Source: Costus lasius | Taxonomy: Eukaryota > Streptophyta > Magnoliopsida > Zingiberales > Costaceae | DNA length: 64,000 nucleotides | NCBI GenBank assembly: GCA_027563935.2 | Contig: CM050449.1 | Location: forward strand, 17,196,735 to 17,260,734 | Direction: 5' to 3' | Shown: positions 23,534 through 38,500 of the stretch, in pieces | Numbering within the stretch: position 1 is the stretch's first letter | How the letters are laid out: each line of letters opens with the position of its first letter | Position numbers and translations under genes: made by a program | The notes under the pieces: generated by a model | Told to the model about the DNA's origin: nothing | Database searches by the model: none | Seen by the model: only the letters and a program-made list of their open reading frames with translations

Positions 23534-26500
23534 ATGTTAGAGCTGAATGCGATGGCATCGCCTCCGAGGAGCTCATCTGCGGTGGAGCCCGGGGAGGAAC
23601 AGAAAGCGGCAGGGGTGGGTATTCTACTGCAGATCTCTATGCTGGTGCTTTCCTTCGTCATGGGCCACGTCCTCCGCCGCCACAAGTTTTACTACCTCCC
23701 CGAGGCTAGCGTATCCCTCCTCATCGGTAAGGACACCCATTCTCTTACTCTTTCAAGATGGAAGAACGATCAACATAGGCACTTTATTCCTCTCGTTCTT
23801 CTTTCTTTCGGTTTATTGGCTTTCTTCGCCTTCATTTCGTCAAACTTGGTTACATTGTGCTAAGCACCATTCAATAGACTTGGTGTTTTGATTGATCATC
23901 CAATCTAAATTAAAAAAATGATGAAATACTAAATTGTGCTTGGCGTTGCTGGACTAGTTTGAAACTATGGGTCCCCAGTATAGATTAGACAAAACAGAGC
24001 TCGTACGGACAAGACTTGATAGTTTAAGCCAACACAGGAAATGAGGGTATTATACATATGCCACCTGCAACATACACAGTAGCCACCGTGAAAATGTGTT
24101 CATCTTAATGATGATTGATTGAATTTTATATTTGAAGCTTTCATTAATTGGTCAGAGCATTTGCAGACGTAATAATCTATACCAAGTACGAAGCCAATGT
24201 GCAAAGAAGCTAGCAATCAACTCTATAAGTATGAAACCTACAAGGTCTTCCATAAACTAATTCAAACAAGCGGAAGTGCATCATTCACCTTGATCATTAA
24301 CTTTTTACGTACCTTCTTTTGCATATAGAGTTAGCAATCCCTTCTTTTCTAGCAAGATACTATTCTGTTTTCAGAGGTGAACAGAAAAAGAACGATCAGA
24401 CCTGAACCTAGAAAATTAGTTTTCAAGTGATAATGACTTGTAAAGGCTGTAGATTCTCCAGCAAGGACAAGGAAGAAGTAAATGCTGGATAGAAAAAAGG
24501 GGAAAAATCGTTAGGCACAATTAACTAAGAAGAGGATGACAGGCCTCTCTTTCAAGCCTCTTGAATAAATTACTGACGAACTTCTGCTCCTTTTTGCTAA
24601 AGAAAGAATTACTATTTCTCATTCAATAACCTGCTAACTTGTTTTTATCTGGCTGTCACCTCATTTAATGGTTCCCTTATTTTCTTTATTTTTGTACCCA
24701 AATTTTACACACCAAAAATTTGAAAGTTCTGTGGTTGATGAAAAGTAGATCCACTCCTGCTCTGCTTCCAAGTAAGTCTGAAAAGTAAAATTTCATCTCC
24801 CTTCGGTTGGAGCGATTGGGAGCACGTTTTGAAAAATTCCCGACTTTCAAGAAGAATGTTAGGACCAATCGGAATTCCGATGCAATTTAAACTTAGAAAC
24901 TAATACCATAGAACCTAATTGTTCAAAATCTGTCATCTATCTGTTTCCAAAGTTTGAAGCGTGGAGTTTCTTAAAAACATTGAGCTTACTTGTCGCATAT
25001 TTGTTGTTTGTATGCATGGATTTTTATATGCATGCAAACTTCCTTCGTCTCATGATCAACTTTTTGTCTATATGTGTATTGGCTATCACAAGGCTACGTA
25101 GTGGGCATGAAGAATGATGTTGGAGGATATCTATTACTTGCTTCATTAGTTCAGTATTGTTTACTGTGAATCGATTTACAAGTAAGCTATAAATATCTTT
25201 TCTTTTTTTTCTTGACTATACAGGTTTAATTGTTGGAGGAGTTGCTAAGTTATCACATACACAGGCAAATATTAGGTACTCAATACTTGTTTAATCTTGT
25301 TTTTATTTATCTTTTGACAAATCAGTTAATTCAGTTTTCTTATGCAAAGTTTTGCCTTTTCCCAGGGGATGGTTCAATTTCCATGAGGAGTTTTTTTTCT
25401 TGTTCCTGTTACCTCCTATTATATTATATCCTAATCTTTAATTTTCATTGCAATTTGTGCATAAAATATTTCATTATTTATTTGCCTATGGTCATGATGT
25501 GTTTGCTTGACTGCTTTCTACTCAGTCAGGCTTTAGCTTAGCGCCGGTAATTTCCCAAACTGCTCAGTCTCCAAATGCTGATTACATGTGTAACTTTCAA
25601 ATTTTTACTTACGTGTATTATAATTGATTCATTTGTAGAAACCGTTCTTTAAGAACTTTGGAGCTATCATAACGTTGGCTATTCTTGGAACTTTTATAGC
25701 ATCAATTGTGACAGGAATTCTAGTGTAAGAATATTGGCTTAGCCATCATTCTTGTTTATTATAATTTTTTGTTCCCTCATAAACCTACTGCTACTTCCCC
25801 CTTCTTGCAGTTACCTTGGCGGCTTAACATACCTAATGTATAAACTGCCTCTCGTCGAATGCCTGATATTTGGTGCACTAATATCAACAACAGATCCTGT
25901 TACTGTGATTTCCATTTTTCAGGTGTCTTTAGTTTTCAGAAATTCTCTCATCCTCATTTTCTTTGTTAAATTAGGTTTTAGTCTTGTAAAAAAATTGGGC
26001 AAAACATTGTTGACGTATGCTTAATTGTTGAATAATAATTAGTTGCAACCTGAAAGCAAATGACCAAAACACTCTTTTCTGTTCTTCTAATTGAGACTAT
26101 TAATTTGGTGACCTATGAATATGAACCAGAAATTTTTGCTATTGAGAACCAAATTTCTGAATGTGCTAGTGTTTGAAGTTCTTAGTTTCCTTTTTTTAGG
26201 AACTAGGTTTTAGTTTCATTGACTAAGGATTATGAAATTGTCTTGATGATTTCTCTTTCTATTAGTCATACGTTTTACTTGCCTACATGATCAAAATTCA
26301 TGGTTCCATTGTTTCCAGCGAGATCACTTTTCCGTAGACTCTACAATTCTCGCTCTAATTTCTTGATACTGTATCCCAGATAAGGAAACGTACCGTTGGC
26401 TTTGGATGGGCCAATTCTTTCTTGTTTTGAGACACTCTTAACTGGTCATCTGAACTCTCTTAGATTGCTTCATCAGAGTTAATGTTTCACTTCATTTGTT

Positions 26501-29500
26501 TGAATCATTTGAACTTTCTTAGATTGCTTCATCTGAACTCTCAAAATAGGCCATTGTTTAAGATGAAGAAAAACAACCTAACAAGGGAGCATAAATACAG
26601 TTTGAAATGCATCCTTTTCTTGTAATTATGTGTTTTTCTTCATAAGCCATCTAACCCTTTCTCTGTTCTACTGAGTAGGAGCTTGGCACTGATGTCAACC
26701 TATATGCCTTGGTCTTTGGTGAATCTGTCCTAAATGACGCAGTATGCATGTGTTATCCCATCAAAGCATTAATTTAATTCATATAATGCGTATTTATATA
26801 TGGTAACTAATGATATTTTTTGCTCCACTCCCCGCGATGGTGAAGATGGCAATTTCCTTGTACAGGTTTGCGTTAATGATTGAGATAACAAATTTCCTTG
26901 TTCCTGCTTTACTGCTATCACCAATACTAGTGGTTATTTTATTGCTATCACTTCAGGACAATGTCGGCTTTAAGAAGCAGCAAGTCCTCAGGAAAAAATC
27001 TACTTTTGGTTGTAGTGAAGTTCCTTAAGACATTTTTTGGTTCAATGTCTTCAGGTTAGCATTCAGATATCATCACCGCATACCTGTACAACTGTTATTA
27101 GTTTCTTTCTATTTGTGAATATATAGGCGATATTGAAATAAAAAAGCTGGCATCTACCATCGTGCTTAGTTAGCATTTGATGCAATACGTTTGTTGTATT
27201 AATCCGTGTGATTTCTCCTAAAATTGTTTCCCATAAGCATTTTCAATTATGTTAGGAATATCTTTGAATTCCTTTCACCTAGATCCAATGTAAATCAAGA
27301 CATAGAAGCAGTTAGGATTATTATTTTGTCTTTCATTATGTCTTATTTGATAGTTTCATAATATGTCTTGTTGAGTTGCCATACTTAAGATAGTGGATTA
27401 TGGATATTTACTCTATCTCAGCGAGTTATTAAATATGCTTATTCATTGTATTTATACTTAATTATTCAATGAATTATTAGTGTATTCATTATTCCTTCTA
27501 ATTTAGTGTCAAAGCATCCTTTCTTACCACCAATGCCTCCCTCCTTATTGCTGCCTCTCCCAAGTCATCATGGACCAACCAAGAAATAAAAGTCCGGTAC
27601 AGTACCGGTCCGGTGGCTGTCCAGTCCAAGAATAGCCATCGGAGCACGGCTTGTGGTTGGACGGGGAGGGAGGCACTAAGCTTCCGCTATTGCTGTTCGA
27701 AGCTTCCAGCGAGCGGAAGCTTCATTTGAATTTTCCAGCGGCCAGCGCTACCGGCCTTTTGCCTGCTGCCGCCTGGTTTGCCGTTACCGTACCAGTCCGG
27801 CGCCTCACCGGACCGAGTCACCGGACCCGTTTTCCAATCCTTGGGACCAACACCACTTCCTCTTTTTCGCTGACCACCACCTTAACACTAGCCCTCCCTT
27901 CACACATCTACCTTCAACCGCCAATGCCTACAATACCTTTTTTGACACCACTTGACTTTTGGGCCAATGTGCAGTAGGACACTCTCTTCTCTTTGTTCCA
28001 TCTTTCTTTCTCTCTTTACCCCAGCTAAGGGTTCCTTTTGGCTACCAGAGGTATGATTGTATAACCTTGTTCCAACCATAGCATTTTTCTTTATTTTTCC
28101 AGGTGAATCTTTTACCATTTTATTCTTATTATCTTGGAGCTTCCTTTAACACTTGATGAATTCAACCACACCTCTATTTTTGGTACATCCACTAAATTAC
28201 ATGGTACCAACCAAGGTTTTTAAAACTGATCTGGTGTAAACTAATATAGTTTTGTACGGGTCAATTTTATATTAAATATAGATATATAGTACCAATATGT
28301 TCTGTGTGCTGGTGCAAGCTACAAGCTGAAAATATTGGATATTGGTTGGTTCAGTTTGATATTTCAAACACTAGTACCAACTTTCTTTTGTGGGCACAAT
28401 TACATTGAAGCTTTCTTGATTTACATGGGAAGGAGTGACACTTAGATTTTTTATTTCTTGATAAGGTTTCAAGTACTAGCCTATTCTATGTGACATCCAT
28501 TGTCGGACTGATATGTATCAGTACATACATATTGACATATAGTTTTGATGGTTTCAGTCTATATTATATTTATTACATAAGTATATATATTGGTGCCGGT
28601 ATAAGGTTGCACCAGTACAAACTAGCCATACTACTTGGTATAGACCAATACAAAATGGTGGTCTAAATCTAAATCAGCATGTGATGTTTGGTGACACAGG
28701 ATTTTATGGTTCTCACATGCTTTCCCAGAAGTATGGACTATAGAACCAAATGTTACTTAAGAGAAGCGCCAGTGTTTATGACACCCTTGCTCTTACCTAT
28801 GATACAAAGAAGAATGTTTATCATGTCTATTGATTATATGGGGATATTTTTGCCCTTAAGCAAGACAGTTGTCCTATTTAAAAATATTATGCCATGATTA
28901 AAGAAGTGGCATGAGTTGAATGAGTATCATCCAAAGCAACATGATTATTGGTTGCTAAGTTTTTCTTTGGATTTGATGACATCATGGTGCTGCCCACATG
29001 AAACTCCTTGTGCATTCTCTATACCTACTCTACAGGCTGCTTAGCGTTTCTCCAAGACTCCAACTACATATAGTTCTACTATTGTTCTTGTTCTCTCTGG
29101 GTTCACTGTCCTTGTGGACTCCAGTGGACATGGGGTTGTACTTCATCTAGATGGGGTCATGCAAGAAGATCGAGGTTCTTTCCCACCTTGTACTCATTGA
29201 GGGAAAACCAACCACACCCATGGACATCCTCCTCATGTGTAGGTTGCTTCTAACACTACTTTTTTCCTTTGCAGCTAATGTTGATAGCCTAATACTGCTT
29301 GTACTCCAACCTCTAGGGTATTACTATCTTTGTAACCGAGTATAAGATATACCTAAAGATCATGGCTTTTGGGCATCCTACTACCTCAACATTCATTGCC
29401 TTCATTCTACTATTTCAAGTGAAGCTTTTCTAGCCTCCTCAGTCTTTAGGATTTTATATTTAGGAGCCCCTTCACATATGATAGGCTATTTCATTATTTT

Positions 29501-32500
29501 ACCATGTGCTCTAATTACCCTCCTAGACTACTGATAGTCTCTCTCTCTCAAATGCTCTTAATGTGTTATGAAATTTCTTGTTTGTTAGCTTTTATACACA
29601 TTCCTTAAACTGCTCAGTCATCTTCTTTCCTTCTTATTGTGCCTTATTACCTAAGGACAATGGTGACAAATTGGTAGGGGGTTTGAGTCTAAGGGAATCT
29701 GATTATGGCCAATTTTTCCTTCTAAATATCCTACATCGATGCCTACTCTATATTAGTGGTATTGTCATTTGGGTCATCTTGCTCCTACCAAATTTTAATA
29801 ATTTTTGCCTTGACAATCACGTCCTAAGTTTATTTGTGAGTCTTGCCAACTTGCAAGTATCATTGTGTTTCTTTTACTTAGCGTCACATTGGTTAGAACT
29901 CATCTCCTTTTTCTTTAGTTCATTTTGATTCTTGGTCCGAGTCTTGATGCTACACGTATTGATTTTTGCTATTTTGTTTACATTTATTGATGATCGTTAT
30001 TATGTGTCTTGAATTTATCTATTAAATATTTATTTGGTGTTTTTGATGCATTTAAAACTTATGTGAAGAAATAAATAATTAGTTGATATATCTATTAAAA
30101 ATTTACGTATTGATAATGTTTTGCAATATGTTCAGATTATTTTGCACTATTTTTATCGATCTCATGATATTTTACATCAAACCACATGTCCGTATTGTCT
30201 CAACAAAATAGTATAGTTGAACGCAAAAATCACCACTCATTAGATGTTTCTTTCATTTTTCTTTTTAACATGCATGTTCCTTACACTTGATAGGGTGAGG
30301 TTGTTCTTGCTGTTTGTCATCTCATTAATTGGTTTTCAGGTCTATCTTGAATGACAGGTCTTGTTTTAACATTTAGTGTGTTAGACTACCTTCCTCATTC
30401 TCTTGTTGTGTTTAGGTGTATTTATTATATTCATACTTCTAGTCTCCTAGATCTAACAAGCTTAGTCATCATTATATTCATCCTATCTTCCTTGATATTT
30501 TTGTTTTGATCTTGTGATACAAAACTTCTTGTTACTTCACACATTACATTTTTGAGTTTATTATATTTTTTTTCACCATTAAGGATAATATTGGTACGAT
30601 TCTTAATGTTCCTTTTCCTTTTCCTATACCATTAGACTCCTCCCATGGTGATACATCATCTATTGCTCTACCACCAGGATCTTCTGCCAACTTACCATTA
30701 TCACTTGCTCCTTTAGTATAGGTGTACCATCAATGTGAATGACCACCACTTATTGAAGTTGTGAATGGACACCAGTATTGCAGGTTCATCTAATTTTAAT
30801 CTTCTCATTGCTCTTCGCCGAGGTAAATAATCTACTACTCACCTAATTTATAATTATGTTTATTATGATAATCTATTTCTTACTTTTTAGTCATTTATCA
30901 CATCTCTTTCACCTATCAATTTCCAAGGTGATATACACCAAGCAATTTCCAAGTTACATTACTAAGGGGGAGAAAATATGTAAGTTACCTAAAGCTATTT
31001 ATGATCTCAAGCAAAGTCCTAAGCCTAATTTCAACAATTTTCTCATAATTGTATTTGTGCTACATTTAATTGTAGCAAATTAGATCATGCAATTCTTGTA
31101 CACCACACCCGTTTCAAAACTCGTTGATTTTTATGGTAATAATATTTTATTGACTATTAGTGATTTTGAGGGGATAATCTAAACCAAACAACATCTTCAG
31201 GCTCACTTCTTAGAAAAGATCTTGAGAAGCCACAAGACTTTGCCTTTGAAGTGGCCTACTATCACGCCCACTTTATTTGGCCCGTTCAGGTTAGAAATTT
31301 GCCCTCCCACTGTGTGCCTGAAAATCGAATTTTGCCAATTTTTTCAATCGAAAGCTGATTTCGATTTTGACTAGAGCGTTGACTGCGGCTCGCCTCGTTT
31401 CGAATGCCGCGCGTTCGAAATTCATCCGCCGCCTTCATCACGAGCACCGCCTGCACTCGTTGATGATCGGCAGAGGAGGGGAAAGGGGAGACGGGAATGT
31501 TCAGGGTGTGTGGCAGGTTCGGCGCCCGAACCTCAGCCTTCGCCGACGCCTTACCAGACGCCGAAAACTGTTGTCGGAGGTGGTGACGTAGCTCAGGGGA
31601 GGTTGGCCGGAAAACAAAGAAGAAGACGTTGGAAAATAAGGGAAATTTACATCCGATTATGCGAAATCGAACCTACATAAACCCTCTTCTCTCCTCTCCT
31701 CTCCTCTCGTTACAATGGCTCACTCACTATCCTCTCACCTTCGTCGACTGCGGCCGGAGGAGAAGCTCCCTCATCGCCTATTTCGTCCTCTCTGTTCCAG
31801 GGAGAATACATACTCATGGGGGAAGGAATTTGCCGATACTCGGCTTCTCGGATGGAGCTCCTTGTACTCTCCTCGTCGCTCGCCTCCATTCTTAAGGGTG
31901 TGGAGATGACACCCATCTTGGAAAGGTGATCGTCCGCTGGCCGTCTTCCCAAATCGAGCTGTTTGCGAGCGCATCCGTTAGCCATCGTTCGTGCTAGCAA
32001 TAGATCCCACGGATCGTGTCGCCGAGCTCGCCCCAGTTTCTCTCCGGTGAAGCTGCCGTCAACCTCGCCGCCGACAATGCCGTTGAAGCCGATGATCGCG
32101 TCCGCATCTGCATCTGCCAACACTTTAATCGTTGAAGCCGCCAGCTTGGAAGCAACGCTCGGGCTGCTATGTGGTTGCTGCGGTGTGGGCTTGGGCCTCT
32201 GCCCAACCCGTTTGCTCCTAGGCCCGGTCCGGAGGAGATTGCACCTAACATTTCTTCCCCGCCTGAATTGGACGTCGCCCTTGACGTCCTTCGCCAATGC
32301 GGCCATCGTCACAATGTATGCCACATCATCATGTCTTCCGTCATCGGCTGAATCATGCGACGAAGTTGCTATGGAGCTGACTCGCACCCGCGCGGGATCC
32401 GTCGCTCTCCGCGTTCCCCTTGTGCTCGAGGTCGAGGCCGCCAAGCTGCCTCGCTGGATACTGGGAATCCATCTGGCCGCGTCCTCGTGGAACACTTGGA

Positions 32501-35500
32501 CTCCTCCCAAGTGTGGCATCACGCCTCGTCAAAGTAACTCGTAGCCGAGGATGACATTGAAGTCATCTATCCTCGCCACCCGGACGTGGTGTCGTCCGCT
32601 CCAACAACCTAACTCCACTGGCATGTCGTAGGAGATACCGATCATCCGCTGCTCCACGGAGTTGACGGTCTTCACCTGATCCTCTGTAGGTGAAGTGTGC
32701 AGATCTAGTTGCGCCGCCATCCGCTCCAACACGAATAGGTGAGTCACACCGGTGTCGACCATTGCCTCCACCTCTACTCCCCGTATCCGCATCGGGACAA
32801 AGAGTAGCTTCACTCCACTCGAGGCTACCGCCGTGTTCGCGCTAATCGTCATGGATCCGAGTATCAACGGATCATTATATTCGGCTAACTCCCGTGCCGC
32901 TATCGCTATGACTTGCTCCCTATTTGGGTAGTCCCTCGTCAAGTGTTGCCTCTTGCAAAGGAAGCAGTCTAGGACCCTATGTCGGGGAGAATCTTGCCAT
33001 GGTTCTTGTCATGGCTGGGGGCGTGCGGGTGGTCCTCTAGTTCTTCGGGGAGAGGGTCTTCTTATATCCGGGGCTCTTGACCTCGCTGGAGAGCCATGCT
33101 TTGGAGAGGACTTCAACCCTCTCGTTGTAGTCGACCCCACCGTCTGCGTGTCCACCAAGGCTTCGGCCACCGCCGCGGCCTCTCTCCAGCCTTGAGGGTT
33201 ATGTCGTCGGACCTCCACCTCGGCCCATGGCTGAAGGTGTCGGAGGAAGGTGTGGCGCCGGTCCGCCTCTGACATGTCGGGGATCTACAGCATGAGCGTC
33301 GAGTTGGCCCGGACATACTCTTGGATTAGCCCAGTATGTCGGAGCTTATTGACCTCGTCTTGCGCCTGATCCATCGAGTTCCCAAGAAGGAACTGCTGCC
33401 GCAGTTCGTCTCGGAAGACTTCCCAAGTCCAGCTTGCAACTTCTGTCGACAAATCAACTTTGGTGCGCCACCAAAGTTTTGCGTCACCGGTGAGGTACGC
33501 GGTGCACACATGCACTCACTCACCGTATAGGACATGGTTCGTGCAGAAGAAATATTCCATGTCCGAGATGAAATTCCGCAGCTCTTTAGACATTCGGGCA
33601 CCTCCGTACGTCTCCGTTTCGGGGATCTGGACTTTGGCTTTTGGATCCTCTTGCTCCATTGAAGCCCCCGTCCCGGAAGGTCCTGCGTGTGCTTGTGCTA
33701 GCGCACAATGAGCTCCGCCTGCATCTGCTGGTGCGCCGCCTGGGCGCTTGCTACTGGCTCAGGTAGAGCAACCTTCCCTTCCAGTGTTCGTTGGAGAGCG
33801 GTGATCTGTAACCGTCTGATGCAGGTTCTCTAGTTGGGGAACAACACCTTGTTCCCTGTTCCCAATGAAGCCGAGCACTTCCTCGACTCGGGTCAAGCGG
33901 TCTCCTTCCATCACCATGTTCTCCGATAGAACCTCGGCTCTGATACCTCTGTCACGCCCACTTTATTCGGCCCATCCACATCAGAAATTCGCCCTCTTAT
34001 TGTGCACCTGAAAACCGAATTTCGTTGATTTCAATCGAAAGCTGATTTCGACTATGATTGGGGCATTGACTGCAGTTTGCTTTGTTTCGTCCACCTCCTT
34101 CGTCATGAGCATCGCCTGCGCTCGTCGATGATCGGTGGAAGAGGGGAAAGGGGAGACGGGAATGTTCAGGGCGTGTGGCAGGTTCGGCGTCCGAACCTCA
34201 GCCTTCGCCGATGTCCTTCCAAACGCCAGAAACTGATGTCAGAGGTGGTGAAATAGCTCAGGGGAGGTTGGCTGGAAAACGAAGAAGAAGATGCTGGAAA
34301 ATCAGGGAAATTTACGTTCGATTATTCGAAACTCTCTTCTCTCCTCTCATTACAATGGCTCACTCACTATCCTCTCGCCTTTGTCGACCGTGGCTGGAGG
34401 AGAAGCTCCTCATCGCCTTTGGCATGTCCAACATGCACTTCAAAATTCCAATCAATAACTCACAAAACCATTATAAAAATTCCAATATCATTAAATCACA
34501 AAATTCTCATAACAAATTTCAAAACCAATTCAAGATATTTAATCAAAACTATCAGAGTCATAACTTATAGTCCGACTGTCCAATTATAAAAATAACATAA
34601 GAGTTACATCAACTCATAGCAAGATAAAAACAAAATAGTAAATATCCAAAATTACTAGACATTCTCCAAGGAAGTCTCTACTCTATCTACCCATCTCTAA
34701 ACTGCACCTGATCAATACCTGGAAGCAAAGCAAAGGGGGTTAGCCAAAAAGCTAAATAGGGATTTTCAAGAATATGAATGTGTGTTCAAGAATAAAATCA
34801 AGTTTATGAACTACATGAGTATATATATATATATATGCAAGTAAATATAATATAAACAATATACATCCTATCTCATCAAAATGGAGCTGTTCATAGTCAC
34901 AAACATTACATTATACGTCGCACTCTAATAAGAGTGGTTCCACCTCCAAGCTCCAAAAGTGGAACGACTGCCATTAGATAGCCCGATGTGTTGGGTCCAA
35001 CACTTGGAAACCTCAATATTGTCCAAAAGACAATTTGGCAGTAACCCTGACCGGCAACCACCAATAGCCCACCACATAGTCGGCGCTATGGTTTATATGA
35101 CTTCTCTTTCGGGACTATTTTCTACCTCATGTTTGTAAGCTGAAACGATCTCTCTATGGATTGAAACAAATACCCTGTGCATAGTTTGATAAGTTTCGAT
35201 CCACTCTTCTTGACTTTTCATTTACTTAAAGTCAATATGATTCTATCTTTATTTCTTTGCAAGACTTCTATTGGTATTGTTCTTCTTCTAGTATATGTTG
35301 ATGATATTGTTATCACTGGATCTGACTTATCCTTAATATCAAAACTTCAAGAACATTTTCAGCAATGTTTTCATATGAAGGATTTGAGATCTCTGCACTA
35401 TTTCTTGGGTCTCGAAGTTTTTCGTACCTCAAATGGTCTTTTTCTACATCAACATAAATATATTGAGGACTTACTCACTCTTGCTGGTCTTCCAAAGGGT

Positions 35501-38500
35501 CGGTCAGTGGATACTCCCTTAGAGGTGAATGTTAAATATTATCAGAATGATGAGACATTTCTTTCTAATCCTTCTTTGTATCGACAACTTGTGGGATACA
35601 TGGCCAGATATTTCTTTTGCTCTTCAACAAGTGAGCCAATTTATGCAGACCCCTACACATATCCATTTGGCTGCGGTTCGTCATATTTTGCGCTACTTAA
35701 AAGGGACTTCTACCACATGCTTTCACTTTTTAGCTAACTCTTTGCTTCGTTTGGCCGCCTATAGTGATGCTGATTGGGCTGGTTGTTCTGACACACGAAG
35801 TTCTGTTACCGGTTGGTGTATGTTTCTTGGTGATTCCCTTATTTCTTGGAAAAGTAAAAAGCAAGATTGGGTGTCGAAGTCCTCTACCGAGTCTGAATAT
35901 CGAGCTATATCTTCTGCATGTTCTGAAATCATTTGGCTACATGGATTGTTAGGTGAACTTGGGTTTCTTCAACTCGAGCCTATCTCTTTGCATGCTCATA
36001 ATACTAGTGTCATTCAAATTGCTGTGAATTCTGTATATCATGAACGTGCCAAACACATTGAAGTTAATTGTCACTACATTCGTGAAGCTTACAATTCTCA
36101 ACTTATTACTCTTTCACATATTACTACTGATCTTCAGATTGCTGACATCTTTACTAAAGCCCTCTCCAAGCCTCGTCATCAATTCTTAGCTACCAAATTG
36201 ATGCTTATTGATCACACTGCATCAATTTGAGGGGGGATATTAGTGGTATACTATTTTGTAAATATTAGTTAGGAAGTAAATTTTATATTTTGCTGTAAAG
36301 TATTTTTTATCCTTCCACCCTTTGTAACCTGTACCTATTTAGGGTTTGTATAAAAGGAAAAGAAAGCTGTTGAGAGAAGCAGACTTTCAGGTTCAAATTT
36401 GTGACAGAAGAGAATGCAGGGGAGAAGCCTTTGGGTGCTGCCACCGGCTTCAATCGACGCCGGAGGAGGGAACGAGAGAGAAATCGGGCGAGCGGGGCAA
36501 GCGGCGTACGCAGGGAAGGGAACATAGGGTTTTGATTTTTTTTTAAACCTATATATATATATATATAACTATTAATTATTATTTATTTATTTACTTTATT
36601 TATTATTTTTTTTAAAAAATATAATAGAAGACGTACTTGCGGGGGAAGGAATTTGCCAACGCTTGGCTTCTCAGATGGAACTCCCTATACTCTCCTTGTC
36701 CGCTTGCCTCCGTTCTTAAGGGCATGGAGATGACGCTCATCTTGGAAAGGTGATCGTTCGCCAGCCGTCTTCCCAAATCGAGTCGTCTGCGAGCGCATTT
36801 GTCAGCCGTCGTCCGTGCTGGTGACAGATCCCGCGGATCGTTTCACCGATCTCTCCCCAGTTTCTCTCCGGTGAAGCTGCCATCGACCTCGCCGCCGACA
36901 GCGCCGCTGAAGCCGATGATCGCGTCCGCATCTGCATTTGCCAACACTTCGATCGCTGAAGCCGCCAGTGTGGAAGCAGCGCTTGGGCTGCTCTGTGGTT
37001 ACTGCAGTGTGGGCTTAGGCCTCTGCCCAACCCATTTGCTCCCAGGCCCGGTCCGAATGAGATTGCACCACACACCTACCAAGGTAAAAATATGTATCTA
37101 TTACAAAGTATGCGTCATACCTCTATCTTGTATAGCTTTAGATATTACAATTTCAATTAATCAAACTCTATTAATCCTACTATGTAGTGGTGTTTTGATG
37201 CGCAAATTGATGTATCTCACTTTGACTAGGTGTCTAAGGCCTCTAGGCCAAATATATCTTTGGGATATGTTTATTGTAGTTCAATTCATGTAAGAACCTA
37301 AACAATGTCATCGCAAAGCTATACTCACATTCTTCATTACATAAAGGCTTCACTAAGAAAGTTCATCCTTGTAAAAAGCGTAAGCATATTTATTTGTGTT
37401 TGGAATTTTGTTACTTGGAAAAGTAAAACATTGTGGTGGATAATGTAGCTATGAAGTTAAATATAGAGCTATGATGCATTGTATTTATGAAATGTTGTGG
37501 CTTTGTAATTTACTGGAGGATTTTGATCTCATACAAATGCCTATGTACCATGATGACCAATATGTTATTTACACGGCCAGCAATTTGGTTTTTCATCAAA
37601 GGATTAAATATGTGAAAGTTGATTGTTATTTTGGTCAAGCAGTTGTTCTCTCCAAACAAATTTTAACCTTTTTGCTAAGTCTAAAGATTAGAGGTGGCCA
37701 ACGGGCCGGGCCGGCCCGCGGCCCGCACGGCCCGGCACGACACGGGCCGGCCCGGGCACGGCCCGTTGACCAAGTCAACGGGCCGCGGGCGGCCCGCGGC
37801 CCGGTTCGGGTCGTGCTGGGCCGAAGGTCCGCGGCCCGCGGGCCGGGCTGGGCACGGCCCGTGGTCGGGCCGGGCCAGGCACGGCACAGACCCGTGCTCG
37901 GCACGGCACGCGGGCCGTGCTCGGCATGGCACGCGGGCCGGCACGGGCACGGCACGGCTGGAATGGGCAGTAACGTTCGAAAATTTGAATTGGGCATGCG
38001 TTTTTACCAAAATAGCCCTATAACGGTTTGAAAAAATTTAAAAGTTAGGGATATAATTGTCTTTATGTTATAAAATTACCATTTTAGCCCCTTTTAATAA
38101 TTAAAAATAGGGGATAAATATGTAAATTTACACCCAATTCATCCCTATAAATTGACCCCCCAACCCTCTCATTTCTTCACACAAGTTTCCAATTAACTTT
38201 GGATTACTTTCTCATTCTCTCTTAATACTTTCTTAATCTCTTTTCTAAGTCTTGAGTTTCAATTAGCCATCAAGATTTCAAAGCTCCCTCAGTCCCTCGG
38301 TCTAGTCACGTGGAGAAGATCAAGTAAGTAGTAAATTAATTTACTTTTAGTCTTTTATAATGTAATTGTACTTAAATTTAAATTATTCTAATATAATTTT
38401 TTTTCATAATTATGATTAAATTAAGGTTGTTGAAGGCTGAAAGTGAAACCTCAACTTCTTAGTTCTTACTTACTAAGCGATCTTCAAACACGTGATAAGG

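Larger units (their letters stand above)
31260..37074 (-). mobile_element. Non-autonomous Ty3-Gypsy element (gag and protease only), 5' LTR interrupted
   Basis: Read on the minus strand: 5' LTR (37074 to 33950, interrupted by foreign DNA at about 34425-36620), primer-binding site AGGTATCAGAGC (33948-33937, complementary type to initiator Met tRNA with one change), gag, protease, polypurine tract AGGCGGGGAAGAAA (32264-32251), 3' LTR (32250-31260). The identical 5-mer CCTAC flanks the element (31255-31259 and 37075-37079). The internal domain is only 1.7 kb and goes from protease straight to the polypurine tract, so RT, RNase H and integrase are missing. Copia 1 RT homology resumes immediately at 37075. 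Confidence 0.9.
33950..37074 (-). repeat. 5' LTR of the gag-protease Gypsy element, split by a 2.2 kb insertion
   Basis: 33950-34424 matches 31260-31775, and 36625-37074 matches 31805-32250, so the two blocks are one LTR. Between them lie an LTR fragment of another family and the 3' part of a Copia element. About 25-30 bp of the LTR at the insertion point are gone, so the insertion was not clean. Confidence 0.85.

Noticed and set aside
25366..25546. NHX looked frameshifted or pseudogenised because exon 3 has no GT donor
   Set aside because: AT-AC borders with U12 branch site restore the exact family sequence, and every other exon is in phase.
31710..32544. Long open frames on both strands (up to 270 codons)
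   Set aside because: They fall in the LTR and protease-PPT part of the Gypsy element, whose second copy at 36.6-37.1 kb does not keep the frames.
37635..38031. Gly/Pro/Arg-rich open frames
   Set aside because: By-products of the GC-rich subterminal array of the hAT element, open on both strands.
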